A stretch of 64,000 nucleotides of DNA, from assembly GCA_015060535.1 (NCBI GenBank), contig SUYH01000001.1:217991-281990 (forward strand), in the 5' to 3' direction. The first letter of the stretch is position 1. Each line of letters begins with the position of its first letter. Positions 41,842 to 51,256 of the stretch are shown piece after piece. Origin of the DNA: Prevotella sp. (GTDB lineage: Bacteria; Bacteroidota; Bacteroidia; Bacteroidales; Bacteroidaceae). Made by a program: the position numbers and the translations under genes. A model generated the notes under the pieces. It ran no database searches and was not told the DNA's origin. It saw only the letters and a program-made list of their open reading frames with translations.

Positions 41842-42510
41842 ATGAAGACAAAGATTATTTCATTGGTACTCTGTGTAGGCATGCTTTTCGCTTGCAACAA
41901 CACACAGAAAGGTGCAGGAATCGGTGCTGGTGGCGGTGCGCTGCTGGGTGGTATCATTGGCGCTATTGCCGGTAACACGATGATTGGTGCTGCCGTTGGT
42001 GGTGCTGTAGGTGCTGGTGCTGGTGCCATCATCGGTAAGAAGATGGACAAGGCTAAGGCCGAGGCTGCTAAGGTGAAGAACGCACAGGTGGAGACCGTAA
42101 AGGACGCTAATGGTCTGCAGGCCGTTAAGGTGACTTTCGATTCTGGTATCCTGTTTGCTACCGGTAAGGCTGAGCTCTCTCAGAGTGCTAAGAACTCGCT
42201 GGTACAGTTTGCTAAGGTGCTCAACAACAACAAGTCGTGTGATATCGCCATCATCGGCCACACCGACTCTACGGGCTCCGACGCTGTCAACCAGCCCTTG
42301 TCAGTTAGCCGCGCCAACAGCGTGAACAACTACCTGAAGTCTTGCGGTGTCAGCTCAGCTCAGATCAAGAGCGTTGAGGGTCAGGGTTCTACCAACCCCG
42401 TTGCTGACAACTCTACTGAGGCTGGTCGTAAGCAGAACCGTCGTGTCGAGGTTTACATGTACGCTTCTGAGGACATGATCAAGCAGGCCGAAGCAGGAAC
42501 GCTGCAGTAA
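41842..42510 (+). CDS. OmpA-family lipoprotein with glycine zipper
   Basis: A 222-residue outer-membrane lipoprotein: lipobox GMLFAC (Cys18), a glycine-zipper segment ([20 protein letters not shown] and onwards, about 24-65), then an OmpA C-terminal domain ([43 protein letters not shown]) that binds peptidoglycan. It is of the YiaD type. mtgA begins at the very next base after its stop, so envelope anchoring and wall synthesis are cotranscribed. Confidence 0.92.
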   Translation: MKTKIISLVLCVGMLFACNNTQKGAGIGAGGGALLGGIIGAIAGNTMIGAAVGGAVGAGAGAIIGKKMDKAKAEAAKVKNAQVETVKDANGLQAVKVTFDSGILFATGKAELSQSAKNSLVQFAKVLNNNKSCDIAIIGHTDSTGSDAVNQPLSVSRANSVNNYLKSCGVSSAQIKSVEGQGSTNPVADNSTEAGRKQNRRVEVYMYASEDMIKQAEAGTLQ

Positions 42511-43212
42511 ATGAAGGCGCTGATTCGCAAAATCAAGAGATTTTTATTATGGATAGTGGTGGCTTTCTTTGCCTCCACTATTCTTTCTGTTGTAGCCCTG
42601 CGCTGGATTCCCGTCTATTTCACCCCGCTGATGTTCATCCGTGTCTATCAGCAGTCGAAGGCCGACCAGCCACTCACGCTACATCATCACTGGGTACCGC
42701 TCGACGAGATTTCACCCTCGCTACCCGTTGCCGTTATCGCCTCTGAGGATGCCCGTTTTATGGAGCATAACGGCTTCGACTATAAGGCCATCGAACATGC
42801 CGCCATCCGCAATCTGAAACATCCTGAGAAGCGTAAGCTGGGTGCCTCGACCATCAGTCAGCAGACCGCCAAGAACGTTTTCCTCTGGCCTGGTCGCTCG
42901 TGGGTGCGCAAGGGCTTCGAAGTCTATTTCACAACGCTCATCGAACTGCTTTGGACCAAGGAGCGCATCATCGAGGTCTATCTCAACTCCATCGAGATGG
43001 GCGAGGGGATATATGGTGCCGATGCCGTAGCCGAGTATCATTTCCACACCACAGCAGCCCAGCTCACCCGTTCGCAGTGTGCACTCATCGCTGCTTCGCT
43101 GCCCAATCCCCGCCGTTTCAACTCCGCGAATCCCACTCCCTACATGTTGAAACGCCAGAACCGTATCCTCCGCGAGATGCGCTTCGTCCGCGATCTGCCT
43201 TTCCAAAACTAA
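42511..43212 (+). CDS. mtgA: Monofunctional peptidoglycan glycosyltransferase
   Basis: GT51 enzyme that polymerises lipid II into glycan strands. The 233 residues comprise one membrane helix (about 12-33) and the GT51 domain: [13 protein letters not shown] with catalytic Glu, [44 protein letters not shown] (second Glu). No transpeptidase domain. It starts at the base after the OmpA-lipoprotein stop codon (TAAATG). Confidence 0.95.
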   Translation: MKALIRKIKRFLLWIVVAFFASTILSVVALRWIPVYFTPLMFIRVYQQSKADQPLTLHHHWVPLDEISPSLPVAVIASEDARFMEHNGFDYKAIEHAAIRNLKHPEKRKLGASTISQQTAKNVFLWPGRSWVRKGFEVYFTTLIELLWTKERIIEVYLNSIEMGEGIYGADAVAEYHFHTTAAQLTRSQCALIAASLPNPRRFNSANPTPYMLKRQNRILREMRFVRDLPFQN

Positions 43213-43220
43213 CTCTTGCT

Positions 43221-43243
43221 TTTGTTCAGTTTGAGTGAACAAA
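43221..43243 (+). terminator. Hairpin after mtgA
   Basis: Perfect 8-base arms TTTGTTCA/TGAACAAA, 8 bases after the mtgA stop codon. It has little T-run, so its terminator role is uncertain. The gap 43213-43819 has no gene; it contains this hairpin, the giant palindrome, and a possible small RNA. Confidence 0.45.
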
Positions 43244-43254
43244 TCGAAATAGAA

Positions 43255-43421
43255 GGTGTCATTGGTGTCAAGTGTCATTGGTGTCATTAAGGATTTTGAA
43301 TTCGGGGAGGTGATTTTTCTTCCACTATATATAATAAAAATATATTTTTATTATATATAGTGAGCATTTTCGAACCCGAAAAAGCTTAATGACACTTGAC
43401 ACCAATGACACCAATGACACC
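43255..43421. repeat. Large nested hairpin element, copy B, with 40-base perfect palindrome
   Basis: Outer 37-base arms (43255-43291, 43385-43421) made of GTGTCATTG-like units in partly different order, middle arms TTCGGG/CCCGAA (43301-43306, 43375-43380), and a perfect 40-base AT-rich palindrome at 43323-43362 (arms CACTATATATAATAAAAATA and complement). TTTTCGAA follows on the right, as in copy A. Confidence 0.85.
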
Positions 43422-43502
43422 ATTATGATACAATATTCAACCATTAACATCCGTTAACTAAATGTTTGAAGGAAAAGGCTTTTAAGATACTTGAAATAAT
43501 TG

Positions 43503-43788
43503 TACCTTTGCATTGTCAGAAGAAAGATGGAAAATCGCGGTGAGGGCAGCCAAAAATTGTTTTCAGGCCTGGCAAAATTTGCAGCCTGCCCAGAGCGCAA
43601 AAATTTGAAGTCTGACGGAAGACAACGAGTTAATCAACCTTGAATCTTCGTTCTTTGAAATATTGTTACAACTACTAAATACACTCGAAAGGCAGCAGGG
43701 TGGTAAGCCCAAGCAAGAAGGATTTCATCCACCTCATCATTTCTAGGTATTTATTGCCCAGGTATTGGGAAGATTGCGAAAAAAGTCG
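43503..43788 (+). ncRNA. Possible small RNA or long leader upstream of feoAB
   Basis: A -7 box TACCTTTG at 43503-43510 is followed by about 270 bases without an ORF. Visible structure: GCG-GTGA-GGGCAG pairing with CTGCCC-AGA-GCGC (about 43538-43600), GGTGG/CCACC (about 43700-43733), and CCCA/TGGG (about 43758-43770). CGTTCTTTGAAATATTGTTA at 43649-43668 resembles a boxA antitermination site. It does not match a riboswitch class I recognise. feoAB has its own promoter at 43789, so the upstream promoter may serve a separate RNA. Confidence 0.35.
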
Positions 43789-43796
43789 TATCTTTG
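43789..43796 (+). promoter_or_regulatory. -7 box of feoAB
   Basis: TATCTTTG with TTGG 21 bases upstream; the start codon is 23 bases downstream. Confidence 0.7.
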
Positions 43797-43819
43797 CCGA
43801 CAAATAGAATCACACACTT

Positions 43820-46132
43820 ATGAAACTCTCAGAACTGAAGACCGGCGAAAGTGCTGTCATCGTGAAGGTGCATGGTCACGGAGGCTTCCGCAAGCGCATC
43901 ATAGAAATGGGCTTTATCAAGGGTAAGACGGTGGAGGTGTTGCTGAACGCCCCGCTGCAGGATCCCGTGAAATACAAGCTGATGGGCTATGAGGTGAGTC
44001 TGCGCCACCAGGAGGCTGAGATGATAGAGGTCATCAGCGAGGGCTTCAGAGGTGAACAGCAGGAGCACCATGTAGAAACCATCACCCCCGAAACTCACCC
44101 TGACGACTACTTGCAGCACATGGCGCTGCGCGAGCACCGCACGCTGAACGTGGCGCTGGTGGGCAATCCGAACTGCGGCAAGACGTCGCTGTTCAATTTC
44201 GCCTCTGGGGCTCACGGACATGTGGGCAACTACAGCGGTGTGACGGTAGACGCATCGGTGGCCCATGCCCACTACTTCGGCTATGAGTTCAACCTGACCG
44301 ACCTGCCCGGCACGTATTCGCTGTCGTGCTACTCGCCTGAGGAGCTGTACGTACGCAAGCACCTGACGGAACAGATGCCTGACGTCATCATCAACGTGAT
44401 AGACTCGTCGAACATAGAGCGTAACCTCTACCTGACCACCCAGCTGATGGACATGGACCTGCCGATAGTGTGTGCGCTGAACATGTATGACGAGTTTGAG
44501 AAACGAGGCGACAAGGTAGACCTAAAGGTGCTGGAGACGCTGTTCGGTACGCCGATGGTGCCCACGTCGTTCAAGAGCGGAATGGGTGTGGAACGGCTGT
44601 TCAAGACGGTGATCCAGGTGTATGAAGGCACCAGCAAGACGGCACGCCACCTGCACATCAACTACGGACACGAGATAGAGGACGGCATACGCTACATCCA
44701 GCAGTACCTGAAGCCTGACCCCGCGATTCATCCGCGCTACTCGACACGCTATGTGGCGCTGAAGCTGCTGGAGCACGATACGGACATCGAGAACTTCATC
44801 CACGAGAATGCTCGTGAGCACAGCAAGCTGATTATGGTGGAGCGCGACAAGGCAGCCGCCCGTGTGTTTGAAGAGACGAATACCGACTCGGAGACGGCCA
44901 TCATGGATGCGAAATACGGTTTCGTGAACGGTGCGCTGACGGAAGCCAACTATACGGCAGGCCACAAGCGCGACACCTACAGGATGACGCATATGATAGA
45001 CCGCGTGCTGTCGAACCGCTGGCTGGGACTCCCCATCTTCTTCGCCATCCTGTTTCTGATGTTCGAGACGACCTTCGTCTTGGGGCAACACCCGATGGAC
45101 TGGATAGAGATGGGGGTAGAAAAGCTGGGAGAATGGGTGAGCAGCCACATGACCGACGGTCCGCTGCGCTCGATGCTGGTAGACGGCATCATCGGTGGAG
45201 TGGGGGCTGTCATCGTATTCCTGCCGCAAATCCTGATACTCTACTTCTTCATCTCGCTGATGGAGGATTCGGGCTATATGGCACGCGCTGCCTTCATCAT
45301 GGACAAGCTGATGCACGGCATGGGACTGCACGGCAAGTCGTTCATCCCGCTGGTGATGGGATTCGGCTGTAACGTGCCGGCAGTGATGGCTACACGAACC
45401 ATCGAGAGCCGACGCTCCAGGCTGATCACGATGCTGATACTGCCCTTCATGTCGTGTTCGGCACGACTGCCCATCTACATCATGATTATCGGGACATTCT
45501 TTGCCGTAGAGTATCAGCCGCTGGTGATGCTGTCGCTATATGCCATCGGTATTCTGGTGGCTGTCATTGTCAGCAAGATATTTTCAACGTTAGTGCTGAA
45601 AGGCGAAGATACTCCATTCGTGATGGAGCTGCCGCCATACCGCTGGCCCACACCGAAGGCGATAGGACGCCACACGTGGGAGAAGGGTAAGGAGTATCTG
45701 AAGAAGATGGGAGGTGTCATTCTGGTGGCTAGCATTATCGTATGGGCACTGGGATACTTCGGTCCTGCGGGTGTGGCCTCGTCGATGGAAACATCGTATA
45801 TCGGACGGATGGGACAGCTGATTGCTCCGCTGTTTGCACCGCAGGGCTTCACGTGGCAACAGGACGTGAGCCTGATAGCTGGTGTGGGAGCGAAGGAGAT
45901 TGTGGCATCGACGATCGGTGTGCTAGGTGGGCTGGAGAGCATCACGCCGCTGGTGGCTTACTGCTATCTGTTGTTCGTACTGCTCTACTTCCCCTGTATC
46001 GCCACGATAGCAGCCATCAAGCACGAGACGGGTTCATGGCCTTGGGCTATCTTTGCGGCCTGCTACACCACCGTAGTAGCCTGGATCGTCAGTGCGGCTG
46101 TATACCAGATTGCCGGATTGTGTTACTCATGA
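43820..46132 (+). CDS. feoB: Fused FeoA-FeoB ferrous iron transporter
   Basis: A 770-residue Fe2+ transporter of the inner membrane. Residues 1-74 are a FeoA (SH3-like) domain fused to FeoB. The GTPase domain shows GNPNCGKTSLFN (115-126), YSGVTV, DLPGTYSLSCY and NMYD. Two gate/core membrane repeats follow, each with the family cysteines (MGFGCNVPAVMATRT, LPFMSCSARLPIY). FeoC is absent; the small Cys-rich protein of the FeoB-associated type lies elsewhere (12684). The 3' end overlaps the convergent rlmH gene by 10 bases. Confidence 0.96.
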   Translation: MKLSELKTGESAVIVKVHGHGGFRKRIIEMGFIKGKTVEVLLNAPLQDPVKYKLMGYEVSLRHQEAEMIEVISEGFRGEQQEHHVETITPETHPDDYLQHMALREHRTLNVALVGNPNCGKTSLFNFASGAHGHVGNYSGVTVDASVAHAHYFGYEFNLTDLPGTYSLSCYSPEELYVRKHLTEQMPDVIINVIDSSNIERNLYLTTQLMDMDLPIVCALNMYDEFEKRGDKVDLKVLETLFGTPMVPTSFKSGMGVERLFKTVIQVYEGTSKTARHLHINYGHEIEDGIRYIQQYLKPDPAIHPRYSTRYVALKLLEHDTDIENFIHENAREHSKLIMVERDKAAARVFEETNTDSETAIMDAKYGFVNGALTEANYTAGHKRDTYRMTHMIDRVLSNRWLGLPIFFAILFLMFETTFVLGQHPMDWIEMGVEKLGEWVSSHMTDGPLRSMLVDGIIGGVGAVIVFLPQILILYFFISLMEDSGYMARAAFIMDKLMHGMGLHGKSFIPLVMGFGCNVPAVMATRTIESRRSRLITMLILPFMSCSARLPIYIMIIGTFFAVEYQPLVMLSLYAIGILVAVIVSKIFSTLVLKGEDTPFVMELPPYRWPTPKAIGRHTWEKGKEYLKKMGGVILVASIIVWALGYFGPAGVASSMETSYIGRMGQLIAPLFAPQGFTWQQDVSLIAGVGAKEIVASTIGVLGGLESITPLVAYCYLLFVLLYFPCIATIAAIKHETGSWPWAIFAACYTTVVAWIVSAAVYQIAGLCYS

Positions 46133-46593
46133 TGATAAGGCTCCCCCTTGATAATCGTACAGGCACGATAGATCTGTTCGGTGAAGGTGAGACGTATCAT
46201 CTGGTGTGAAAAAGTCATCTTGGAGAGCGACAGCTGCTCGTTGGCACGCTGATAGACATCCTTGGAAAAGCCGTAAGGACCACCAATCACGAAGATAAGG
46301 CGACGAGCCGTGTTCTGCTTCTGCTGCAGCCAGCGGGCAAACTCGATGCTGCGGTATTCGGCACCGTGTTCGTCGAGCAGCACGACGGTATCAGCGGGTT
46401 GCAGTTGCTTGAGAATCAGTTCACCCTCGGCTTGTTTCTGTTGCTCCTCCGAGAGATTCTTGGTGTTTTTGAGTTCGGGTATGGTGACGACGTCGAAGGG
46501 CATATAGTGATTGATACGCTCTACGTAGTCGTTGATACCGGCAATGAAGTGCTTATTGACGGTCTTGCCAACCTGAATCAGAATAGTTTTCAA
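46123..46593 (-). CDS. rlmH: 23S rRNA (pseudouridine1915-N3)-methyltransferase
   Basis: SPOUT-class methyltransferase (156 residues) that methylates pseudouridine 1915 in helix 69 of 23S rRNA. The knot region shows LLDEHGAEYRSIEFA, FVIGGPYGFS and SLSKMTFSHQMIRL; it ends YHHE, close to the usual YH(K)xx. The start codon is TTG at 46593, supplied by a heptad repeat; an in-frame TGA two codons upstream excludes earlier starts, and MKTILIQVGKTV matches the family N-terminus. Convergent with feoB, overlapping 10 bases. Confidence 0.94.
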   Translation of the reverse strand: MKTILIQVGKTVNKHFIAGINDYVERINHYMPFDVVTIPELKNTKNLSEEQQKQAEGELILKQLQPADTVVLLDEHGAEYRSIEFARWLQQKQNTARRLIFVIGGPYGFSKDVYQRANEQLSLSKMTFSHQMIRLTFTEQIYRACTIIKGEPYHHE

Positions 46594-46625
46594 TTGTCAA
46601 TTATCAATTATCAATTGTCAATTAT
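46591..46625. repeat. 5 x 7 heptad element between DUF5687 gene and rlmH (unit CAATTAT)
   Basis: Five 7-base units (CAATTGT, CAATTAT, CAATTAT, CAATTGT, CAATTAT) that fill the whole gap, including the upstream stop codon and the TTG start of rlmH. Confidence 0.85.
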
Positions 46626-48118
46626 CTTGTCGTGTGGAATCCTTCAAGGTTCTCGTAACGACGCGTCATCATCCGACGGTAGATGTCGCGCATCCAGTAT
46701 TGCTCGGTCAGTGTGAAAGCCAGTCCGATGACGATAAGCACGATATATGCCGTATTGCTGTCGAAGATGGATTCAAGCGTCATGACCAGTACGACGGGAA
46801 CGAACATAGCAACCATTGAGAGGATGCCCTGCCACTTGTTTTCCATCTGGTTCTTACCCGTAATCTTATCGTTCAGGGGTAGGGTGTCGCGATTGAAGAC
46901 AGCCAGCTGGAAGAGCATCCAGTAGACGGGACCTGTAGCGGTGAACAGGAAGGCGAGAATCATCAGGATGGAATATTGGCCCGTGATGACTGGCGGCAAC
47001 TGCAGGAGTACGGGGATGAGCAGGATGGCGCAGTAATAATAGTATTTGGCGCGCAGCAGCGTGAGGATGTTCTCCTCATGAACCATCAGCAGGTCGATAT
47101 AGTTGCCTTCGGGACACATCACCTTCGTCAGATTAACGGCTCCGAAGAAGATAAAGGCATAGAAGCCGAGGAAGGTACGTGCGAGGTTGCCTTGGTACAT
47201 ATCGCTAAAGGAGATGGCCAGCGAGAAGAAGCTGATAAAGCAGATGCCCTGAATAAAGCGGCTGCGGATGGCCTTGTTGCGCATGGTGCTCTTGATCTCC
47301 AGCTTCAGGTATTCACCAATCTGTCCGAAACGGTTCAGCGCTTGGAACTCGCTGACATGCTTCATCTTGGTGTTCTCCTTCTTCGACACCTCGTTATAGA
47401 TGAGTCGCATCTGCAACTGACGGTTGATGGCAAAGAGGCAGCAGAAGACGACAGCCAGCACGAGGAAAGTCCACCACGAAAGGGCGTAAGGCTCGAAAAT
47501 CTCGTCGCCGACGAAGTCGAAAATCTGATCGCTGATGGCATCGGGCAAGAAGATGAGGGGTAATAGGATAGACCCATAAACGGCAGCGGGCAACAGCCAC
47601 CAGAGGATGTGTTGATTGACGAGGGTGCGCACCAGCAGGTACCACTGGCTGTTGATGACCACCATCAGGTGGAGCAGACAGAGCAGTCCGATGGTAGCCC
47701 ATCCCGACAAGCCGCCACACCACACGATGAAGACGTAGGGCACGAAAACAACCATCCAGATGAGGTTGCCCAGGTCGAGAACCTGCGAGATGAGGAAACA
47801 CTCGATGGCGGTGTACTTGCTGATGGGTGTCAGCAGGTAGGGTTTGACGAGCATCAACGGCGTCTGCTGTGTGGCAAAACGTCCGCCAAAGTCAAAAATC
47901 AACAGGAAGAACATCACCATAAAAATCATCTCAGGAACATCCTCCTTGGCGGCAATCCATCCGAGGAAGGTACCCAGGGCGATGAACTCGACGGCCATGA
48001 AGCCTACGACAATATATCCGAAGAGTTTGCCCCATTGGTTGGCTTCGAACATGGGGTGACGCTTCTCGCTGAGCTTGGTATTCTTGCGGAGAAGCCAGAA
48101 AAGCTGTAATTTGTTCAT
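46622..48118 (-). CDS. Polytopic membrane protein (DUF5687, ABC-2 permease-like)
   Basis: A 498-residue membrane protein with about twelve helices in two clusters separated by a soluble charged stretch (about 225-265). The N-terminal NKLQLFWLLRKNTKLSEKRH and the distribution of helices fit the Bacteroidota family DUF5687, often paired with an ABC ATPase and thus perhaps the permease half of an exporter; no ATPase is next to it here. It starts one base before the LolA-like stop (minus strand), so it is part of the ftsK-lolA transcript. Confidence 0.7.
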   Translation of the reverse strand: MNKLQLFWLLRKNTKLSEKRHPMFEANQWGKLFGYIVVGFMAVEFIALGTFLGWIAAKEDVPEMIFMVMFFLLIFDFGGRFATQQTPLMLVKPYLLTPISKYTAIECFLISQVLDLGNLIWMVVFVPYVFIVWCGGLSGWATIGLLCLLHLMVVINSQWYLLVRTLVNQHILWWLLPAAVYGSILLPLIFLPDAISDQIFDFVGDEIFEPYALSWWTFLVLAVVFCCLFAINRQLQMRLIYNEVSKKENTKMKHVSEFQALNRFGQIGEYLKLEIKSTMRNKAIRSRFIQGICFISFFSLAISFSDMYQGNLARTFLGFYAFIFFGAVNLTKVMCPEGNYIDLLMVHEENILTLLRAKYYYYCAILLIPVLLQLPPVITGQYSILMILAFLFTATGPVYWMLFQLAVFNRDTLPLNDKITGKNQMENKWQGILSMVAMFVPVVLVMTLESIFDSNTAYIVLIVIGLAFTLTEQYWMRDIYRRMMTRRYENLEGFHTTR

Positions 48119-48712
48119 TTATCTCAGGTCGATGACTTCGGCTGTAGGGAAGTCTTTTGCGTTAAAACGGAAAGCGCCGTCAGAGAGGTTGGCTTTCTTG
48201 AAATTCTTGATGTCTATGGTTGTCCACGCCTTCTGCTGCTTCAAGCGAATCTGCGAAGGGGTGTAGGTCTTCTGGTTGATGACGATATACATCTCGCTGA
48301 CGGATTTCTTCTGCTTCGTGGTCAGGTGTATTTCGTAGTTCTGACCCTTCTTCTTCATCGTGTAGTCATAGCCGTTCTTATACATATAGATGAAGTTGTA
48401 GGGGTTGATGGCGGCCAGTTCGGCATCCGTTGGGTTGGCCACATTCACCTCGTCGTTCTTCTTCATATACGTCCACTGGGTCTTACCGTCGAACCAGATG
48501 GTGGCCTGTTGGGTAGTGGCCTGAAACTTCTTGCCCTTGATAGCGATGGAGCCACTGGTACTGAGGTTGCCACCCTTGATGGTAAACGAAGCTGATGCTC
48601 CCGACTTGTTGGAAACAACGCTAGCCGTCTTGTCCAGCACTTGCTGGGCTGTCTGTCCGTAAGATGCTGCTGCGACGAACAGCATCAGCAATAAGGTCTT
48701 TATCCTTTCCAT
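48119..48712 (-). CDS. lolA: LolA-like outer-membrane lipoprotein carrier
   Basis: A 197-residue periplasmic protein with signal peptide (MERIKTLLLMLFVAAASYG). The rest is an open beta-barrel of the LolA type (LDKTASVVSNKSGASASF, GKTQWTYMKKNDEVNVANPT, INPYNFIYMYKNGYDY). LolA ferries lipoproteins through the periplasm. In Bacteroidota such genes commonly follow ftsK, as here; the start overlaps the ftsK 3' end by 13 bases. Confidence 0.85.
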   Translation of the reverse strand: MERIKTLLLMLFVAAASYGQTAQQVLDKTASVVSNKSGASASFTIKGGNLSTSGSIAIKGKKFQATTQQATIWFDGKTQWTYMKKNDEVNVANPTDAELAAINPYNFIYMYKNGYDYTMKKKGQNYEIHLTTKQKKSVSEMYIVINQKTYTPSQIRLKQQKAWTTIDIKNFKKANLSDGAFRFNAKDFPTAEVIDLR

Positions 48713-51180
48713 TGTGCTAACAGGTTTTCAAGACTATTCTCGTCCATAATCAATACTTCGCGAGGCTTCGAACCATGAGCTGCACCCACGATGCCTGCCT
48801 TCTCCAGCTGGTCCATCAGACGACCTGCACGGTTGTAGCCGATAGCGAACTTACGCTGTATCAAGCTGGTAGAACCACTCTGCTCGCGGACTATCAGACG
48901 GGCGGCATCCTCGAACATCGGGTCGAGGTGCTGCATGTCGACATCGTGGCTCTCGCCACCTTCGCCCTCGTCAGTATCAGGCTCTGGCAACTCGAAGGCG
49001 CTGAGATAGCCCTGCTGGTTGGCAATGAAGTTGTTGATACGCTCCACTTCGGGGGTATCAACGAAGGCACACTGTACGCGAACAGGCTCGCCGCCATTGA
49101 GATAGAGCATATCGCCTCGTCCAATCAGCTGTTGTGCTCCTGGGCGGTCCAGAATGGTACGTGAGTCGATCATTGCACCCACACGGAAGGCAATACGACT
49201 AGGGAAGTTGGCCTTGATGGTACCCGTGATGATGTTGGTGGTAGGACGCTGAGTAGCGATAATCATGTGGATACCTACGGCACGTGCCAGCTGGGCAATA
49301 CGTGCGATAGGCAACTCTACCTCCTTGCCTGCCGTCATAATCAGGTCGCCAAACTCGTCGATAACCACTACGATGTAGGGCATGTACTTATGTCCGTGTT
49401 CGGGATTCAGTTGACGTTCGATGAACTTCTTGTTGTACTCCTTGATGTTTCGGGCCTGAGCCATCTTCAGCAGGTCGTAACGGGTATCCATCTCTTTACA
49501 GAGTGAGTTCAGCGTGCGAACAACCTTGGTGACGTCGGTGATGATGGGATCGGCCTCCTCGTCAGGTATCTTAGCCAGGAAGTGCTTCTCGATATTACTA
49601 TAGACGCTGAACTCCACCTTCTTCGGGTCGACGAGCACAATCTTCAGCTCTGCAGGGTGCTTCTTATATAATAAGGAAGTGATGATGGCGTTCAGACCTA
49701 CAGACTTACCCTGACCGGTAGCACCGGCAACGAGCAAGTGGGGAGCCTTAGCCAGATCGAACATAAACACTTCGTTGGTGATGGTTTTACCAACGGCACA
49801 GGGCAGCTCCATTGTAGACTCCTGGAACTTCTTCGAGTTCAGCACCGACTCCATCGAGACGGTAGTGGGCTTGGCATTCGGTACCTCAATACCGATAGTT
49901 CCCTTGCCGGGAATAGGCGCGATGATACGGATACCCAAAGCCGAGAGGCTCAGGGCGATATCGTCCTCCAGGTTGCGGATACGAGAGATACGCACACCAG
50001 GGGCTGGGGTAATCTCATACAGCGTGATGGTAGGACCTACGGTAGCCTTGATGCTTGAAATCTCGACACCGAAGTTGCGCAGCACGTCAACGATGCGGTT
50101 CTTGTTGGCGGTCTGCTCAGCCATATCGATATAGGGCTTGCCGTCACTCTCGTATTTGGCCAGCAGGTCGAGGGTGGGATAGTGGTAGTTCTCCAAATCG
50201 CGCTTGGGGTCGTAGGGCGTCGAGATGTCACCATAGTTGCCAACGAGGTCTTTTCCCTTGGCGGCTTCCTCTTCTTCCACTTCGTCAATCTGCATCTCAA
50301 TCTCATCGTTGGGATCGTCAGTATCGTCGGCAGCAGGAACCTCCTCGGTGTCGACGGATTCTTCGGGTTCGGTGAATTCAGGCACAGCAGGCTCTTCGGT
50401 CGGCGTTGTGGTGTCTAAATCGGTGAATTCAACGGTCTGCGCCTCTGGGTCGTCGAAAACATCAGGATCTTCCACGATATTCGAACTTTCTGGACAGTCT
50501 TCAGCATCTCCCTTGCCGATATGGATCTCCATAGGTATCTTCTTCAGGTAGCGCAAGGGGTTGAACAGCTTACGGATGAAGATGATGGTCTCCATGCTGA
50601 CATAAGCCAGGAAGGCAACGGCAGTCAGCGCCAGGAAAGCTACCAAGCCGGGAACACCCACCAGTCCTTCGATATACTGCGACATCGCTAAACCGTGATC
50701 TCCACCAGGATTAAAGCAGGCATCTTCGAAGAAGGGTACCAGGATCTTAGCCATAGCAATGGAACCCCATATCATGATTAAGCCCAGGCTCATAAACCAC
50801 TTCAGCAGTTTTACCTTATAGGCGCGCATCATCGTGACAGCGCACATCAGCATATAGATAGGTATGATGAAAGCTGCCAATCCGAAGCAGCGTTTGATGA
50901 AAAACCAAGAGATATATGCGCCTAGGGAACCGCATGAATTCTGGAACTCCTGGTTCTGATTCAGTATCTCGCCATCGTGGGGCGTCTCTATCATGCTCTG
51001 GTCGGCTGCTCCCGTGAAGAAATAGGAAATAAAGGCCCACGTAAAGTAGCCTGCCAGGAAAAGCAGGAAGAAACCGATGATGAAAATGATGCGCTCGCTT
51101 AAGAATGGTTTCTCTATGCCGATGGCTTCGGTAAAGGATGCTGATTTACCTGTTGCCTTAGATGATTTCTTTTTTGCCAT
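48700..51180 (-). CDS. ftsK: DNA translocase FtsK
   Basis: Septal DNA pump (826 residues) that clears and aligns sister chromosomes at division. Four N-terminal helices (about 28-210), an acidic linker rich in Asp, Glu, Thr and Pro (about 225-335), the motor domain with Walker A GATGQGKSVGLNA and Walker B YIVVVIDEFGDL, and a C-terminal winged-helix gamma domain (SLIQRKFAIGYNRAGRLMDQ) that reads orientation sequences. Own promoter at 51210-51203. lolA overlaps its 3' end. Confidence 0.96.
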   Translation of the reverse strand: MAKKKSSKATGKSASFTEAIGIEKPFLSERIIFIIGFFLLFLAGYFTWAFISYFFTGAADQSMIETPHDGEILNQNQEFQNSCGSLGAYISWFFIKRCFGLAAFIIPIYMLMCAVTMMRAYKVKLLKWFMSLGLIMIWGSIAMAKILVPFFEDACFNPGGDHGLAMSQYIEGLVGVPGLVAFLALTAVAFLAYVSMETIIFIRKLFNPLRYLKKIPMEIHIGKGDAEDCPESSNIVEDPDVFDDPEAQTVEFTDLDTTTPTEEPAVPEFTEPEESVDTEEVPAADDTDDPNDEIEMQIDEVEEEEAAKGKDLVGNYGDISTPYDPKRDLENYHYPTLDLLAKYESDGKPYIDMAEQTANKNRIVDVLRNFGVEISSIKATVGPTITLYEITPAPGVRISRIRNLEDDIALSLSALGIRIIAPIPGKGTIGIEVPNAKPTTVSMESVLNSKKFQESTMELPCAVGKTITNEVFMFDLAKAPHLLVAGATGQGKSVGLNAIITSLLYKKHPAELKIVLVDPKKVEFSVYSNIEKHFLAKIPDEEADPIITDVTKVVRTLNSLCKEMDTRYDLLKMAQARNIKEYNKKFIERQLNPEHGHKYMPYIVVVIDEFGDLIMTAGKEVELPIARIAQLARAVGIHMIIATQRPTTNIITGTIKANFPSRIAFRVGAMIDSRTILDRPGAQQLIGRGDMLYLNGGEPVRVQCAFVDTPEVERINNFIANQQGYLSAFELPEPDTDEGEGGESHDVDMQHLDPMFEDAARLIVREQSGSTSLIQRKFAIGYNRAGRLMDQLEKAGIVGAAHGSKPREVLIMDENSLENLLAQWKG

Positions 51181-51202
51181 ACCTTATTAGTTATTTGACG
51201 TG

Positions 51203-51210
51203 CAAAATTA
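51203..51210 (-). promoter_or_regulatory. -7 box of ftsK
   Basis: TAATTTTG on the minus strand, 22 bases before the start codon. Confidence 0.55.
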
Positions 51211-51256
51211 CAAAGAAAATCTTAGATTTCATCATAAAGTAGAGGTTTTTTTTGAA

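Noticed and set aside
43503..43788. Known riboswitch or 6S/SRP RNA
   Set aside because: No consensus core of those classes was recognised; left as an unassigned candidate only.
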